Source: Salibacter sp031581065
Lineage (GTDB): Bacteria; Bacteroidota; Bacteroidia; Flavobacteriales_G; Salibacteraceae
DNA length: 33,340 bases
NCBI RefSeq assembly: GCF_031581065.1
Contig: NZ_JAVLBN010000023.1
Coordinates: 1-33,340 of the forward strand
Direction: 5' to 3'
The translations under genes were made by a program, and so were the position numbers. This document shows positions 7,424-14,600 of the stretch, one piece after another (the stretch's first letter is position 1; each line of letters begins with the position of its first letter). Under the pieces are notes generated by a model, which was not told the DNA's origin, ran no database searches, and saw only the letters and a list, made by a program, of their open reading frames with translations.

Positions 7424-7438
7424 CCAAACTGTGTTTGG
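7424..7438. promoter_or_regulatory. palindrome upstream of kmo, possible operator
   Basis: CCAAAC and GTTTGG are perfect 6-nt arms around TGT, ending 31 nt before the kmo ATG at 7470. Position and symmetry fit a dimeric regulator site or the -7 region (TGTGTTTG is close to TAnnTTTG). No regulator gene is adjacent. Confidence 0.35.
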
Positions 7439-7469
7439 GTGAACAAGGGAAACAAATTATCACGTCAAC

Positions 7470-8813
7470 ATGCAAAAAGTTGTAGTAGTCGGAGCCGGAT
7501 TAGTTGGTTCATTACAAGCTATTTTACTAGCGAAAAAAGGATTTGAAGTTGAAGTTTACGAAAGACGTCCAGACTTACGGAAAGTCGAACTAAAAGGTGG
7601 TCGATCGATCAATCTTGCACTTTCAACGAGAGGTTGGAAAGCACTCAAATTAGCCGGTATGGAAAAGCAGATTGAAGAAATCACTATCCCGATGTACGGC
7701 CGCAGGATGCACGATGAAAACGGAAACCTCAGCTTTCAGCCTTACGGAAAAAACGACCAGGCTATTTATTCTGTTTCTCGTGGTGATCTGAATAAAAGAA
7801 TGCTTCTCGAAGCTTCTAAATACGATAACGTCTCCTTCTTCTTTGATCAAAAGTGCAACGACCTCGATCTCAAAACCAACACGCTCGAATTTGAGGATAA
7901 AGAAGGCAACATTAAAAAAGTTACGGCTGATAGAATTTTTGGGACTGATGGCGCTTTCTCAGCAGTGAGAACCAGACTCATGAAAACCGATCGTTTCAAT
8001 TATTCACAGCAATACCTGACTCACGGTTACAAAGAACTTTTGCTACCTGCTAACGAAGACGGATCCCACAAACTCGACAAAAATGCACTTCACATTTGGC
8101 CGCGTGGAAAATTCATGTTGATCGCCTTACCAAATGAAGATGGCAGTTATACCTGCACTTTATTTTTCCCTTATGACGGAGAGTATTCGTTCAATTCACT
8201 CGAAACAAAAGAGCAGGTTGAAGACTTTTTCAAAAAGACTTTTCCGGATTTTTATGACATTATGCCTAACCTGGCTGATGAATATTTTGAGAATCCCACA
8301 TCTTCACTTGTTATTATTCGCTGTGAACCGTGGAATTATGAAGACAAGGTGTTACTGATGGGGGATTCGTCACACGCAATTGTGCCGTTTTACGGTCAGG
8401 GAATGAATGCCGGCTTTGAAGATTGTTCGGTTTTTAGTGAAATGTACGATGAGCTCGGATCTGACTGGCACAAACTCTTTGATGAGTTTTCAAAACAACG
8501 AAAACCTGACGGAGATGCAATTGCACAGTTAGCGCTCGACAACTACATTGAAATGCGCGATCTCGTGGGTGACGAAATGTTCCTTCTCCGCAAGAAAATT
8601 GAAAACAAGATTTACGACAAACATCCTGATAAATGGATGCCGCTTTACTCACAGGTAACTTTCAGTCACATCCGCTATTCTGAGGCTTATGAAACCGGCC
8701 AAAAGCAAAAGCGTATCATGGATAAGGTGATGGACAGAGACAATATCAAAGAAAAGTGGGATTCTGACGAAGTTGAAAATCAAATTTTAGAAGCGCTGAA
8801 CGATGCGGATTAG
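7470..8813 (+). CDS. kmo: kynurenine 3-monooxygenase
   Basis: KMO is a FAD enzyme that hydroxylates L-kynurenine to 3-hydroxykynurenine with NADPH and O2. The 447-aa length is typical. Visible: the Rossmann FAD loop VVGAGLVGS (6-14), YERRPD (30-35), substrate-binding RSINLALSTRG (45-55), the DG motif GTDGAFSAVR (158-167), and the second FAD motif LLMGDSSHAIVPFYGQGMNA (295-314). Unlike eukaryotic KMO, no clear C-terminal membrane anchor is evident. The gene follows kynU on the same strand, with the GNAT-like pair between them, so the two pathway enzymes may be separate transcripts. Its last 11 nt overlap the start of the next gene. Confidence 0.97.
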   Translation: MQKVVVVGAGLVGSLQAILLAKKGFEVEVYERRPDLRKVELKGGRSINLALSTRGWKALKLAGMEKQIEEITIPMYGRRMHDENGNLSFQPYGKNDQAIYSVSRGDLNKRMLLEASKYDNVSFFFDQKCNDLDLKTNTLEFEDKEGNIKKVTADRIFGTDGAFSAVRTRLMKTDRFNYSQQYLTHGYKELLLPANEDGSHKLDKNALHIWPRGKFMLIALPNEDGSYTCTLFFPYDGEYSFNSLETKEQVEDFFKKTFPDFYDIMPNLADEYFENPTSSLVIIRCEPWNYEDKVLLMGDSSHAIVPFYGQGMNAGFEDCSVFSEMYDELGSDWHKLFDEFSKQRKPDGDAIAQLALDNYIEMRDLVGDEMFLLRKKIENKIYDKHPDKWMPLYSQVTFSHIRYSEAYETGQKQKRIMDKVMDRDNIKEKWDSDEVENQILEALNDAD

Positions 8814-9627
8814 TTTGGTTCTGACCATAGCGCTGCTCCTTGCATTTTTGGCTCAGGCTCAAAAAAAGTACAAGCCCGGCTTCAACAAATCGCGCAATGA
8901 ATTTGAGCAAGTTTTTCCCAGCGAGGATATTTTCAAGCGTGGTGGTTGGCTTTTTGGTGCCGGAGTAACAGGATTAATTGGATCTGAAAATTCAACAACC
9001 ATTAATGGTCTGAACCTCACGACAACGCCTCAAATAATTCCGGGAGCCAAGCTAGAAGTAGGCCGCTATTACAATTTCAAGCGTACTTTGAGTTTTACTT
9101 ATTTCGATTATTCGCTTTCTTACAAAGGCTTGTTTCACGGTGAAGATTTCGAAGACCAATCAATCGATCAGTCGGGAAGTCACACCCAGCTCGCGCATTA
9201 CGTTTCGGGGAGTTTCAACTTAAACAGTACAATTCCGGTTGGAGATTACAATTTCATTCAAAACTCGATTGGTGTAAATGCCGGATATGCATTTATCAGA
9301 AATCAGGAGGTAGGGTACGCAGAGAATTCACCTTTTATAACAGATTTTAACGAAGCCCCGCAAATAGTTGGGCAGGTACATTATCAACTCGGCTTTGGTA
9401 TTATGCTGTCGAATAATCTGGTTCTTTTGCCTTACGCTGAAGTCCCAGTTTTCAATGCTTACCCACAAACCGAATCATTCTATCAACTAGATATTTACCA
9501 CAATCAATACGTGCCGCTCACAATTGGCGTTAAAATAATGCCTTTCAATTTAGCTGACACAAAATGCCCTGATGTCAATAATCCGAAATTACCCGGTGGT
9601 TTCAAAAATGGTTATGGTGATGATTAA
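8803..9627 (+). CDS. outer-membrane beta-barrel-like protein
   Basis: The 274-aa product has a clear signal peptide (SLVLTIALLLAFLAQAQ, cleavage after about residue 19). The mature part is rich in alternating aromatic/polar strands (YYNFKRTLSFTYFDYSLSY, FGIMLSNNLVLLPYAEVPVF), which suggests an 8- to 12-stranded outer-membrane barrel. No specific family is recognised. It starts 11 nt before the kmo stop, in another frame, so it is co-translated with kmo; whether that reflects function is unknown. The start ATG at 8803 gives a complete signal peptide. A copy of GGTTCTGACC lies in its signal-peptide codons. It converges on the radical SAM gene with only 3 nt between stops and no visible terminator. 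Confidence 0.75.
   Translation: MRISLVLTIALLLAFLAQAQKKYKPGFNKSRNEFEQVFPSEDIFKRGGWLFGAGVTGLIGSENSTTINGLNLTTTPQIIPGAKLEVGRYYNFKRTLSFTYFDYSLSYKGLFHGEDFEDQSIDQSGSHTQLAHYVSGSFNLNSTIPVGDYNFIQNSIGVNAGYAFIRNQEVGYAENSPFITDFNEAPQIVGQVHYQLGFGIMLSNNLVLLPYAEVPVFNAYPQTESFYQLDIYHNQYVPLTIGVKIMPFNLADTKCPDVNNPKLPGGFKNGYGDD
8817..8826 (+). repeat. copy of the dispersed word GGTTCTGACC
   Basis: An exact copy within the signal-peptide codons of the outer-membrane gene, read as Val-Leu-Thr. Confidence 0.7.
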
Positions 9628-9630
9628 TCC

Positions 9631-10710
9631 TCACTCAAAAAGTGATAATTGATCGTTGTCGAGTCTGCGAAAAGCTGAACAATTATAACCGGGATAATTT
9701 TTCTTTTGGAGGTACATCGACTTCGCTACTTCAAACTGTTTTTTGATTTCGTGAGCCCATGTTCCTTCACCCTTCATTCTTGTTCCGTAGCGCGAATCGT
9801 TGACTTTTCCTCCGTGCAGTTCCTTAACCTGGTTGAGAACCTTGCGCTGCCTGTCAGGGAAGTGCTGCTTCAACCAGTGTGTAAACAAAACACCATTATG
9901 GCCATTTAGCCTAACGACTAAATAATTGATGTTGGCTGCTCCTGCCTCACCAACTTTCTTTACGAGCGGAATTAACTCGTGACCATTAATTCCGGGAATT
10001 ATGGGTGCCAACATCACATTGACTGGAATATTACAGGCACTCAGTCTCCTTACAGTTTGTAATCTGCGATGAACAGACGATGTTCTCGGCTCCAGCTTTT
10101 TCCTCAAATCATCATCTAATGAAGTAATCGATACCGAAACATGAACGAGTTGATGATAGTTGAGCTCTTCCAGCAAATCCAAATCTCTCAACACCAAAGC
10201 ATTTTTCGTGATAATCCCAACTGGATGGCGGTGCTTCAGGCAGACTTTCAAAATTTCTCGCGTCAATTTAAACCTCGCCTCAGCAGGTTGATAGCAATCT
10301 GTATTACCGGATAGCATAATTGGAGTTGGTTTCCACGACTTGCTTTTAAATTTTTGCTGGAGTAGATCAGCAGCATTTTTCTTCACCAAAACTTTTCTTT
10401 CAAAGTCTGATCCGGCACTGTAACCCCAATACTCGTGGCTATTCCTCGCATAACAGTAAATGCACCCGTGTTCACATCCCTGGTAAGGATTCATGCTATA
10501 GCCGAGTCCAATATCCGGACTATTCACTTTATTGACGATGGTTTTTGGAAACACCTCAATGAATTGCGTTTTATCGTCTCCCTCCCACTCATCTTCTTTG
10601 TGACACAACTCCAGGAAATCATTATCTGTAAATCGCTGGTATTTTTCAAAGCGATTATTAGGTGCAATGTGAGCTCCCCTTCTTTTAAATGTTTGATTTT
10701 TCACCGTCAT
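9631..10710 (-). CDS. PA0069-family radical SAM protein
   Basis: The three iron-sulfur cysteines are Cys79, Cys83 and Cys86 in GCEHGCIYCYARNSHEYW, a signature shared with spore photoproduct lyase relatives of the PA0069 family; PIMLSGNTDCYQPAE and VHVSVSITSLDDDLRKKLEPR are further family motifs. The reaction is unknown; a role in DNA or nucleic-acid repair has been proposed only by similarity to SplB. I chose the ATG at 10710 (359 aa) rather than the ATG at 10728, because GGAGG at 10722-10718 lies 7 nt upstream, an ideal Shine-Dalgarno spacing that is unusual in this phylum. It diverges from a LexA-like regulator gene, with dyad sites between them, so it may be controlled by that protein. Confidence 0.92.
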   Translation of the reverse strand: MTVKNQTFKRRGAHIAPNNRFEKYQRFTDNDFLELCHKEDEWEGDDKTQFIEVFPKTIVNKVNSPDIGLGYSMNPYQGCEHGCIYCYARNSHEYWGYSAGSDFERKVLVKKNAADLLQQKFKSKSWKPTPIMLSGNTDCYQPAEARFKLTREILKVCLKHRHPVGIITKNALVLRDLDLLEELNYHQLVHVSVSITSLDDDLRKKLEPRTSSVHRRLQTVRRLSACNIPVNVMLAPIIPGINGHELIPLVKKVGEAGAANINYLVVRLNGHNGVLFTHWLKQHFPDRQRKVLNQVKELHGGKVNDSRYGTRMKGEGTWAHEIKKQFEVAKSMYLQKKNYPGYNCSAFRRLDNDQLSLFE

Positions 10711-10717
10711 ATCACAT

Positions 10718-10722
10718 CCTCC
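10718..10722 (-). promoter_or_regulatory. Shine-Dalgarno site deciding the radical SAM start
   Basis: GGAGG on the minus strand, 7 nt before the ATG at 10710. Most genes here lack such a site, so it supports the shorter start and may indicate a different translation mode for this gene. Confidence 0.6.
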
Positions 10723-10742
10723 AATCATTATTCATTTCATTT

Positions 10743-10759
10743 TGACAATATTTTTGTCA
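10743..10759. promoter_or_regulatory. operator-like dyad between radical SAM and LexA-like genes
   Basis: TGACAA and TTGTCA are perfect 6-nt arms separated by 5 nt. A further half-site TGACAA lies at 10796-10801, overlapping the end of the plus-strand -7 box. The arrangement suits an HTH dimer and suggests the divergent regulator controls itself and the radical SAM gene. Confidence 0.5.
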
Positions 10760-10789
10760 CTTTTCAGACAAATAATTTATCATAAATTA

Positions 10790-10797
10790 TAATTTTG
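10790..10797 (+). promoter_or_regulatory. candidate -7 box of the LexA-like regulator gene
   Basis: TAATTTTG matches TAnnTTTG exactly and ends 19 nt before the ATG at 10817. It overlaps a TGACAA half-site, consistent with autorepression. Confidence 0.4.
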
Positions 10798-10816
10798 ACA
10801 AAATACTTTTCCAGAA

Positions 10817-11617
10817 ATGAGCTATTTTAAATTGAACTTAAAGACCCTGCGTAAACACAAATCGCTATCGCAGTCAGCTCTCTCAGATGAGTTACTGTTG
10901 ACTCGTTCAACGTTGAGCGCCTATGAAAACGGATCGGCTGAGCCCAATTTCAAAACGCTAATGCGCATTTCTGATTTTTTTAAGGTGAATATTGACAGGC
11001 TGCTGAGGCAGGACATGAGCAAACTGACTGATCTTGAACTCAAAAAGATCGAAGAAGGTTACGATGTTGACCTGCGCGGAAAACATTTACGCATTCTCGC
11101 CACAACGGTTGATCATGAGAATAACGAACAAATCGAGCTGGTTCCGACCAAAGCCAAAGCAGGATACACTACCGGGTATTCAGATCCGGAATTCATCAGC
11201 GAGCTACCGCGTCTCAGTCTGCCATTTCTCGATCAGAACCGAAAGCACCGCGTTTTCCCGATTTCAGGAGATTCGATGCCGCCCATTCCACACGGATCAC
11301 TCGTGATAGGTGAATATCTTGACGATTGGTCTCAATTGAATGAAAAGCAGCCTTACATCGTGGTAACACGCGAAGATGGAATCGTTTTGAAAAACATTGT
11401 GGATCGGGTTGCGAAAGACGGAGTTTTGGAATTACATTCTACAAATCCGGAATACGAGAGTTACGAGGTTCATATAAGAGATGTACTCGAAATATGGCGA
11501 TTCGTTCACTACATCAGCAAAGATATTCCTGATCACAACCTCAACAATGCCGAGCTTTCAAAACAGGTTTCGCTTTTACAGCGCGATGTAAGAAAGTTGA
11601 TGAATAAAGAAAAGTGA
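10817..11617 (+). CDS. HTH (XRE)-S24 peptidase, LexA/CI-like autocleaving regulator
   Basis: Residues 8-62 are a XRE helix-turn-helix (LRKHKSLSQSALSDELLLTR, STLSAYENGSAEPNF). After a linker, the S24 domain shows a possible cleavage bond Ala115-Gly116 (KAKAGYTTGY), the catalytic Ser153 in ISGDSMPPI and the general-base Lys192 in GIVLKNIV. These are the three hallmarks of LexA/CI-type self-cleavage upon RecA-ssDNA stress. A short C-terminal coiled-coil-like tail (NNAELSKQVSLLQRDVRKL) follows. From the family it should be a repressor that is inactivated by cleavage. It is divergent from the radical SAM gene with dyads between, and converges on the lpxD-like gene with 2 nt between stops. Targets beyond its own region are unknown. 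Confidence 0.9.
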   Translation: MSYFKLNLKTLRKHKSLSQSALSDELLLTRSTLSAYENGSAEPNFKTLMRISDFFKVNIDRLLRQDMSKLTDLELKKIEEGYDVDLRGKHLRILATTVDHENNEQIELVPTKAKAGYTTGYSDPEFISELPRLSLPFLDQNRKHRVFPISGDSMPPIPHGSLVIGEYLDDWSQLNEKQPYIVVTREDGIVLKNIVDRVAKDGVLELHSTNPEYESYEVHIRDVLEIWRFVHYISKDIPDHNLNNAELSKQVSLLQRDVRKLMNKEK

Positions 11618-11619
11618 GA

Positions 11620-12537
11620 TTATTTTTGGCGAGCAAGTCGTCTTACAGCAACCATCTCTCTCCAGGCATCACTTTTTTCCTGAGCCACTAACCCGAAATA
11701 TGTTTTACCGCCTTCGAGCGATTTAGAAACACACGAACAAGCCAGTATTTCAGCTTTGGCTCCGATTGTGACACCACTCTTAACTCCAACGCGACCCCAC
11801 ATTGTAACATCATCTTCAATGACAGAGCAGCCGCCAACTCCGGTGTGCGCAGCAATAAGACAATGCTTCCCGATAATGGTATCATGCCCTATGTGGCACA
11901 AATTATCAATTTTCGTATCCAATCCGATTGTTGTTGGGCCGGTAACGCCTCTATCCACAGTTGAACCGCCACCTATTTCAACATCATCTTCAATCACGAC
12001 AGATCCGCCAGTGAGCAGTTTATCAAATCCCGACTCGCGTTTTTTGTAATAAAAAGCTTCACTACCAATTACCACGTTTGCATGAATAATCACATTGTCG
12101 CCAATTGTGGCGTGACCAACAATACTGACCCCGGGGTGTATAATGCAATTCTTCCCAATTTTCACATTTGGCCCGATGAAAACATTAGGCTGAATAACTG
12201 TACCCTCACCAATCACTGCCTCTTCATCAATAGTTGAGCTACTCGCGATGAATGGATTAAAATGCTTTGTGAGCTTGTTAAATGCAGAAAAAGGATCATC
12301 AACAACCAATAATGCTTTGCCCTCAGGACAATCCACTTTTTTATTGATCAGAACCACAGTAGCCGCAGAGTTGAGTGCCGTATCGTAGTACTTGGGATGA
12401 TCTACAAATACGATATCACCCTCTTCTACAACGTGAATTTCATTTTGGCCTTTTACTTTCATATTAGCATCACCAACAACTTCAGCATTGATGAGTGACG
12501 CAATTTTTGATAGCTCCTGTGGTTCTGAATAGTTCAT
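11620..12537 (-). CDS. second LpxD-like UDP-3-O-acyl-glucosamine N-acyltransferase
   Basis: The 305-aa protein has an LpxD-type N-terminal domain (about 1-95; DIVFVDHPKYY, AATVVLINKK) and a left-handed beta-helix of hexapeptide repeats (about 105-270). The catalytic-type His218 is present in CHIGHDTIIG. It differs from the LpxD at 16001-17056: the GGDGFGF segment is replaced by GSEAFYYKKR, and the C-terminal helices are shorter. It therefore probably uses another acyl donor or sugar nucleotide, or has a structural role. It is the last gene of the lpxD-lpxC/fabZ-lpxA-ABC-efp operon, 32 nt after efp. Such second copies are common in Flavobacteriia; their substrate is not something I can name. 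Confidence 0.88.
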   Translation of the reverse strand: MNYSEPQELSKIASLINAEVVGDANMKVKGQNEIHVVEEGDIVFVDHPKYYDTALNSAATVVLINKKVDCPEGKALLVVDDPFSAFNKLTKHFNPFIASSSTIDEEAVIGEGTVIQPNVFIGPNVKIGKNCIIHPGVSIVGHATIGDNVIIHANVVIGSEAFYYKKRESGFDKLLTGGSVVIEDDVEIGGGSTVDRGVTGPTTIGLDTKIDNLCHIGHDTIIGKHCLIAAHTGVGGCSVIEDDVTMWGRVGVKSGVTIGAKAEILACSCVSKSLEGGKTYFGLVAQEKSDAWREMVAVRRLARQK

Positions 12538-12569
12538 GAAATGATATTATAAATTGAAATATGCTGTGA

Positions 12570-13136
12570 TTAGTCTTTTACGCGCTCAACATAAGCTCTT
12601 TTGCGCGTATCGATTTTGATTTTATCCCCAATATCACAAAACAAAGGCACTTTCACCTCAGCTCCTGTTTCTACTGTTGCAGGCTTGAGCGTGTTAGTAG
12701 CTGTGTCTCCTTTAATACCAGGCTCAGTGTAGGTGATTTCCATTTGTACGTGTTGTGGCATTTCAACAGCTAACGGACGCTCTTCTTCAGCGTGAAAAAG
12801 GATATCTACTTTATCACCTTCTTTCAACAAATCTGCTCCATCAATGAGTTTCTCTGGAAGATTTGTTTGTTCGTAATCATCAACATTCATGAAGTGAAGC
12901 CCCGTATCATCTTTATAGAGATACTGATAAGTACGGTTTTCAACGCGAATGTCATCGATTTTAGTTCCGGCAGGGAAAGTGTGATCCAATACTTTTCCTG
13001 ATGTTAAACTTTTGAGTTTAGTCCTCACAAACGCGTTTCCTTTACCCGGTTTAACGTGTAAGAACTCCTGTACCTGCCACAGGTCGTGGTTAAAATTGAT
13101 ACAAAGTCCGTTTCTTATATCTGAAGTTGTTGCCAT
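12570..13136 (-). CDS. efp: elongation factor P
   Basis: EF-P binds the ribosome between the P and E sites and relieves stalling at polyproline. The 188-aa length and three beta-barrel domains match. The tip loop reads KPGKGNAF with Lys32 at the position that is modified in other bacteria. The C-terminal EF-P signature TNTLKPATVETGAEVKVP is present. It lies in the lipid A operon between the ABC ATPase (44 nt upstream) and the second lpxD-like gene (32 nt downstream). The 44-nt gap is the largest in the operon and could hold an extra promoter, but no exact -7 box is there. No EpmA, EpmB or EarP gene is seen nearby. Confidence 0.97.
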   Translation of the reverse strand: MATTSDIRNGLCINFNHDLWQVQEFLHVKPGKGNAFVRTKLKSLTSGKVLDHTFPAGTKIDDIRVENRTYQYLYKDDTGLHFMNVDDYEQTNLPEKLIDGADLLKEGDKVDILFHAEEERPLAVEMPQHVQMEITYTEPGIKGDTATNTLKPATVETGAEVKVPLFCDIGDKIKIDTRKRAYVERVKD

Positions 13137-13180
13137 TATTGAAATTTTTTGTTCATGCGAAAATAAGAGAATCTATCAAG

Positions 13181-13810
13181 TTACTTTTTGTAATCGTGAA
13201 TATTGATTTGTTCGTTGCAAAGTTTGAGTTCCTGGCTGTGGTGATTCGTACAAATTACCGTAAGCCGATCTTTTGAAAATTTTTCGATAAGATTATTCAT
13301 CCAGTCCTGCGCATCGTGATCGAGGTTTGATGCCGGTTCATCGAGCAATAGAATCTTAGAATCGGACAAAACAGCCAACCCTAGTTTCACGCGCTGTTTC
13401 ATTCCAGATGAGAATGTATTGATTGCACGGTTTCTGAACTTTTCCAGTTCCAGTATTTTTGGAACTTCCGTTTCTTTTATCTCTTGTGCAAAGGACTTAA
13501 ACTTTGCCTGGAAATGAATGAGCTCATTGAGAGTCAACTCATCATAAATGCTGAGATAAGGCGCGCACATAGCTATTTGCCTGTAAATCTTTTCGGTCGG
13601 AACCGGGTTCAGCTGGCTCTGACCGTGATAGCTCAACTCTCCTTTTGACGGGCTGAGCTTTCCCGATAAAACTTTTAGAAAAGTAGATTTTCCGGAGCCA
13701 TTCCTACCCACTACGGCATAAGTTGTATTGGCTTTTAGCTCACGGGTTAGATTTTTAAAAATCCACTCGCGATTGTAGCGTTTTCCAACATTATGCAACT
13801 TGATATTCAA
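13181..13810 (-). CDS. ABC transporter ATP-binding protein
   Basis: The 209-aa single ATPase domain has Walker A GRNGSGKST (35-43), an ABC signature FSSGMKQR, Walker B ILLLDEPASNLD and the switch His in CTNHHSQEL. No membrane-domain gene is adjacent, so the partner is encoded elsewhere or the protein acts differently. No ATG exists near the start: translation must begin at TTG (13810), 3 nt after the lpxA stop, so expression is tied to lpxA. Position in the lipid A operon hints at a role in lipid or envelope export, but that is inference. The sequence class (short, simple SGMKQR signature) resembles ATPases of heme-export (CcmA) or ABC-2-type exporters. Confidence 0.88.
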   Translation of the reverse strand: MNIKLHNVGKRYNREWIFKNLTRELKANTTYAVVGRNGSGKSTFLKVLSGKLSPSKGELSYHGQSQLNPVPTEKIYRQIAMCAPYLSIYDELTLNELIHFQAKFKSFAQEIKETEVPKILELEKFRNRAINTFSSGMKQRVKLGLAVLSDSKILLLDEPASNLDHDAQDWMNNLIEKFSKDRLTVICTNHHSQELKLCNEQINIHDYKK

Positions 13811-13813
13811 AAG

Positions 13814-14590
13814 TTAAGGTCGTTTTACGATACCGTTTTCTGAGTTTTTGATGAAATCGACAATCTTGCGTTTATGCGGACTATCAGGGTATTCTTCTTC
13901 GATTTGATTGAGCGCATTTAAAATGTTTTTGTTGTGGACATAAAGAGTGCGGTAGATATTTTCTATCTCCCTGATCGCTTCATCATCCCAACCGCGTCTT
14001 CTCAATCCAATGGTGTTCACACCGGTGTAGCTCAACGGTTCGCGAGCACATTTAATGAATGGCGGAACATTTTTGCGAATTTGGCTATAAGCGGCAATGA
14101 AGGAATGTGCACCTATTTTCACAAACTGTTGTGCACCGGCCATACCTTCAATAATCACGTAATCTTCAATATCCATGTGTCCGGCAAGCGCCACACCAAC
14201 GGCAACAATCACATTATCACCTATGAATGTATCGTGGGCAACATGAACGTAAGCCATTAAAAGGCAGTTATTGCCAATTTTAGTTTCCATACGATCAGAG
14301 GTCCCTTTGTTAACCGTAACACATTCCCTGATGGTAGTGTTATCCCCAATCGTGACGATTGACTCTTCACCCTGATATTTTAAGTCTTGCGGCTCAGCTG
14401 ATACAACAGCGCCCGGAAACACTTTACAGTTCTTCCCGATGCGAGCTCCGTTCATAACCACTGCATTTGGTCCAATCCAGGTCCCTTCACCAATTACAAC
14501 GTCTTCTTCAACAGTAGCAAATGCTTCAACCACTGCAGATTCTGCAACTTTTGCATTCGGGTGAATATTTGCCATTTTATTCTGGGCCAT
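13814..14590 (-). CDS. lpxA: UDP-N-acetylglucosamine acyltransferase
   Basis: LpxA adds the 3-hydroxyacyl chain from acyl-ACP to UDP-GlcNAc, the first step of lipid A synthesis. The 258-aa protein is a left-handed beta-helix of hexapeptide repeats (residues 7-190) followed by a helical tail. The catalytic His is in VHVAHD (His119). The motif TVNKGTSDR (92-100) and the LRRRGWDDEAI tail are family features. A second ATG at residue 6 is an alternative start. It follows lpxC-fabZ by 10 nt and precedes the TTG-started ABC gene by 3 nt. Confidence 0.97.
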   Translation of the reverse strand: MAQNKMANIHPNAKVAESAVVEAFATVEEDVVIGEGTWIGPNAVVMNGARIGKNCKVFPGAVVSAEPQDLKYQGEESIVTIGDNTTIRECVTVNKGTSDRMETKIGNNCLLMAYVHVAHDTFIGDNVIVAVGVALAGHMDIEDYVIIEGMAGAQQFVKIGAHSFIAAYSQIRKNVPPFIKCAREPLSYTGVNTIGLRRRGWDDEAIREIENIYRTLYVHNKNILNALNQIEEEYPDSPHKRKIVDFIKNSENGIVKRP

Positions 14591-14600
14591 TCTCTTCTAT

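Larger units (their letters stand above)
7201..7469. other. 269-nt gap before kmo holding structured repeats
   Basis: No gene is seen. The stretch contains two crossing inverted repeats (7218-7316) and a short palindrome 31 nt before kmo (7424-7438). It is therefore likely the 3' untranslated region of the GNAT/48-aa pair plus the kmo promoter region. Confidence 0.6.

Noticed and set aside
10435..10785. 116-aa frame opposite the radical SAM gene
   Set aside because: Antisense shadow of a strongly recognised gene, with low-complexity translation.
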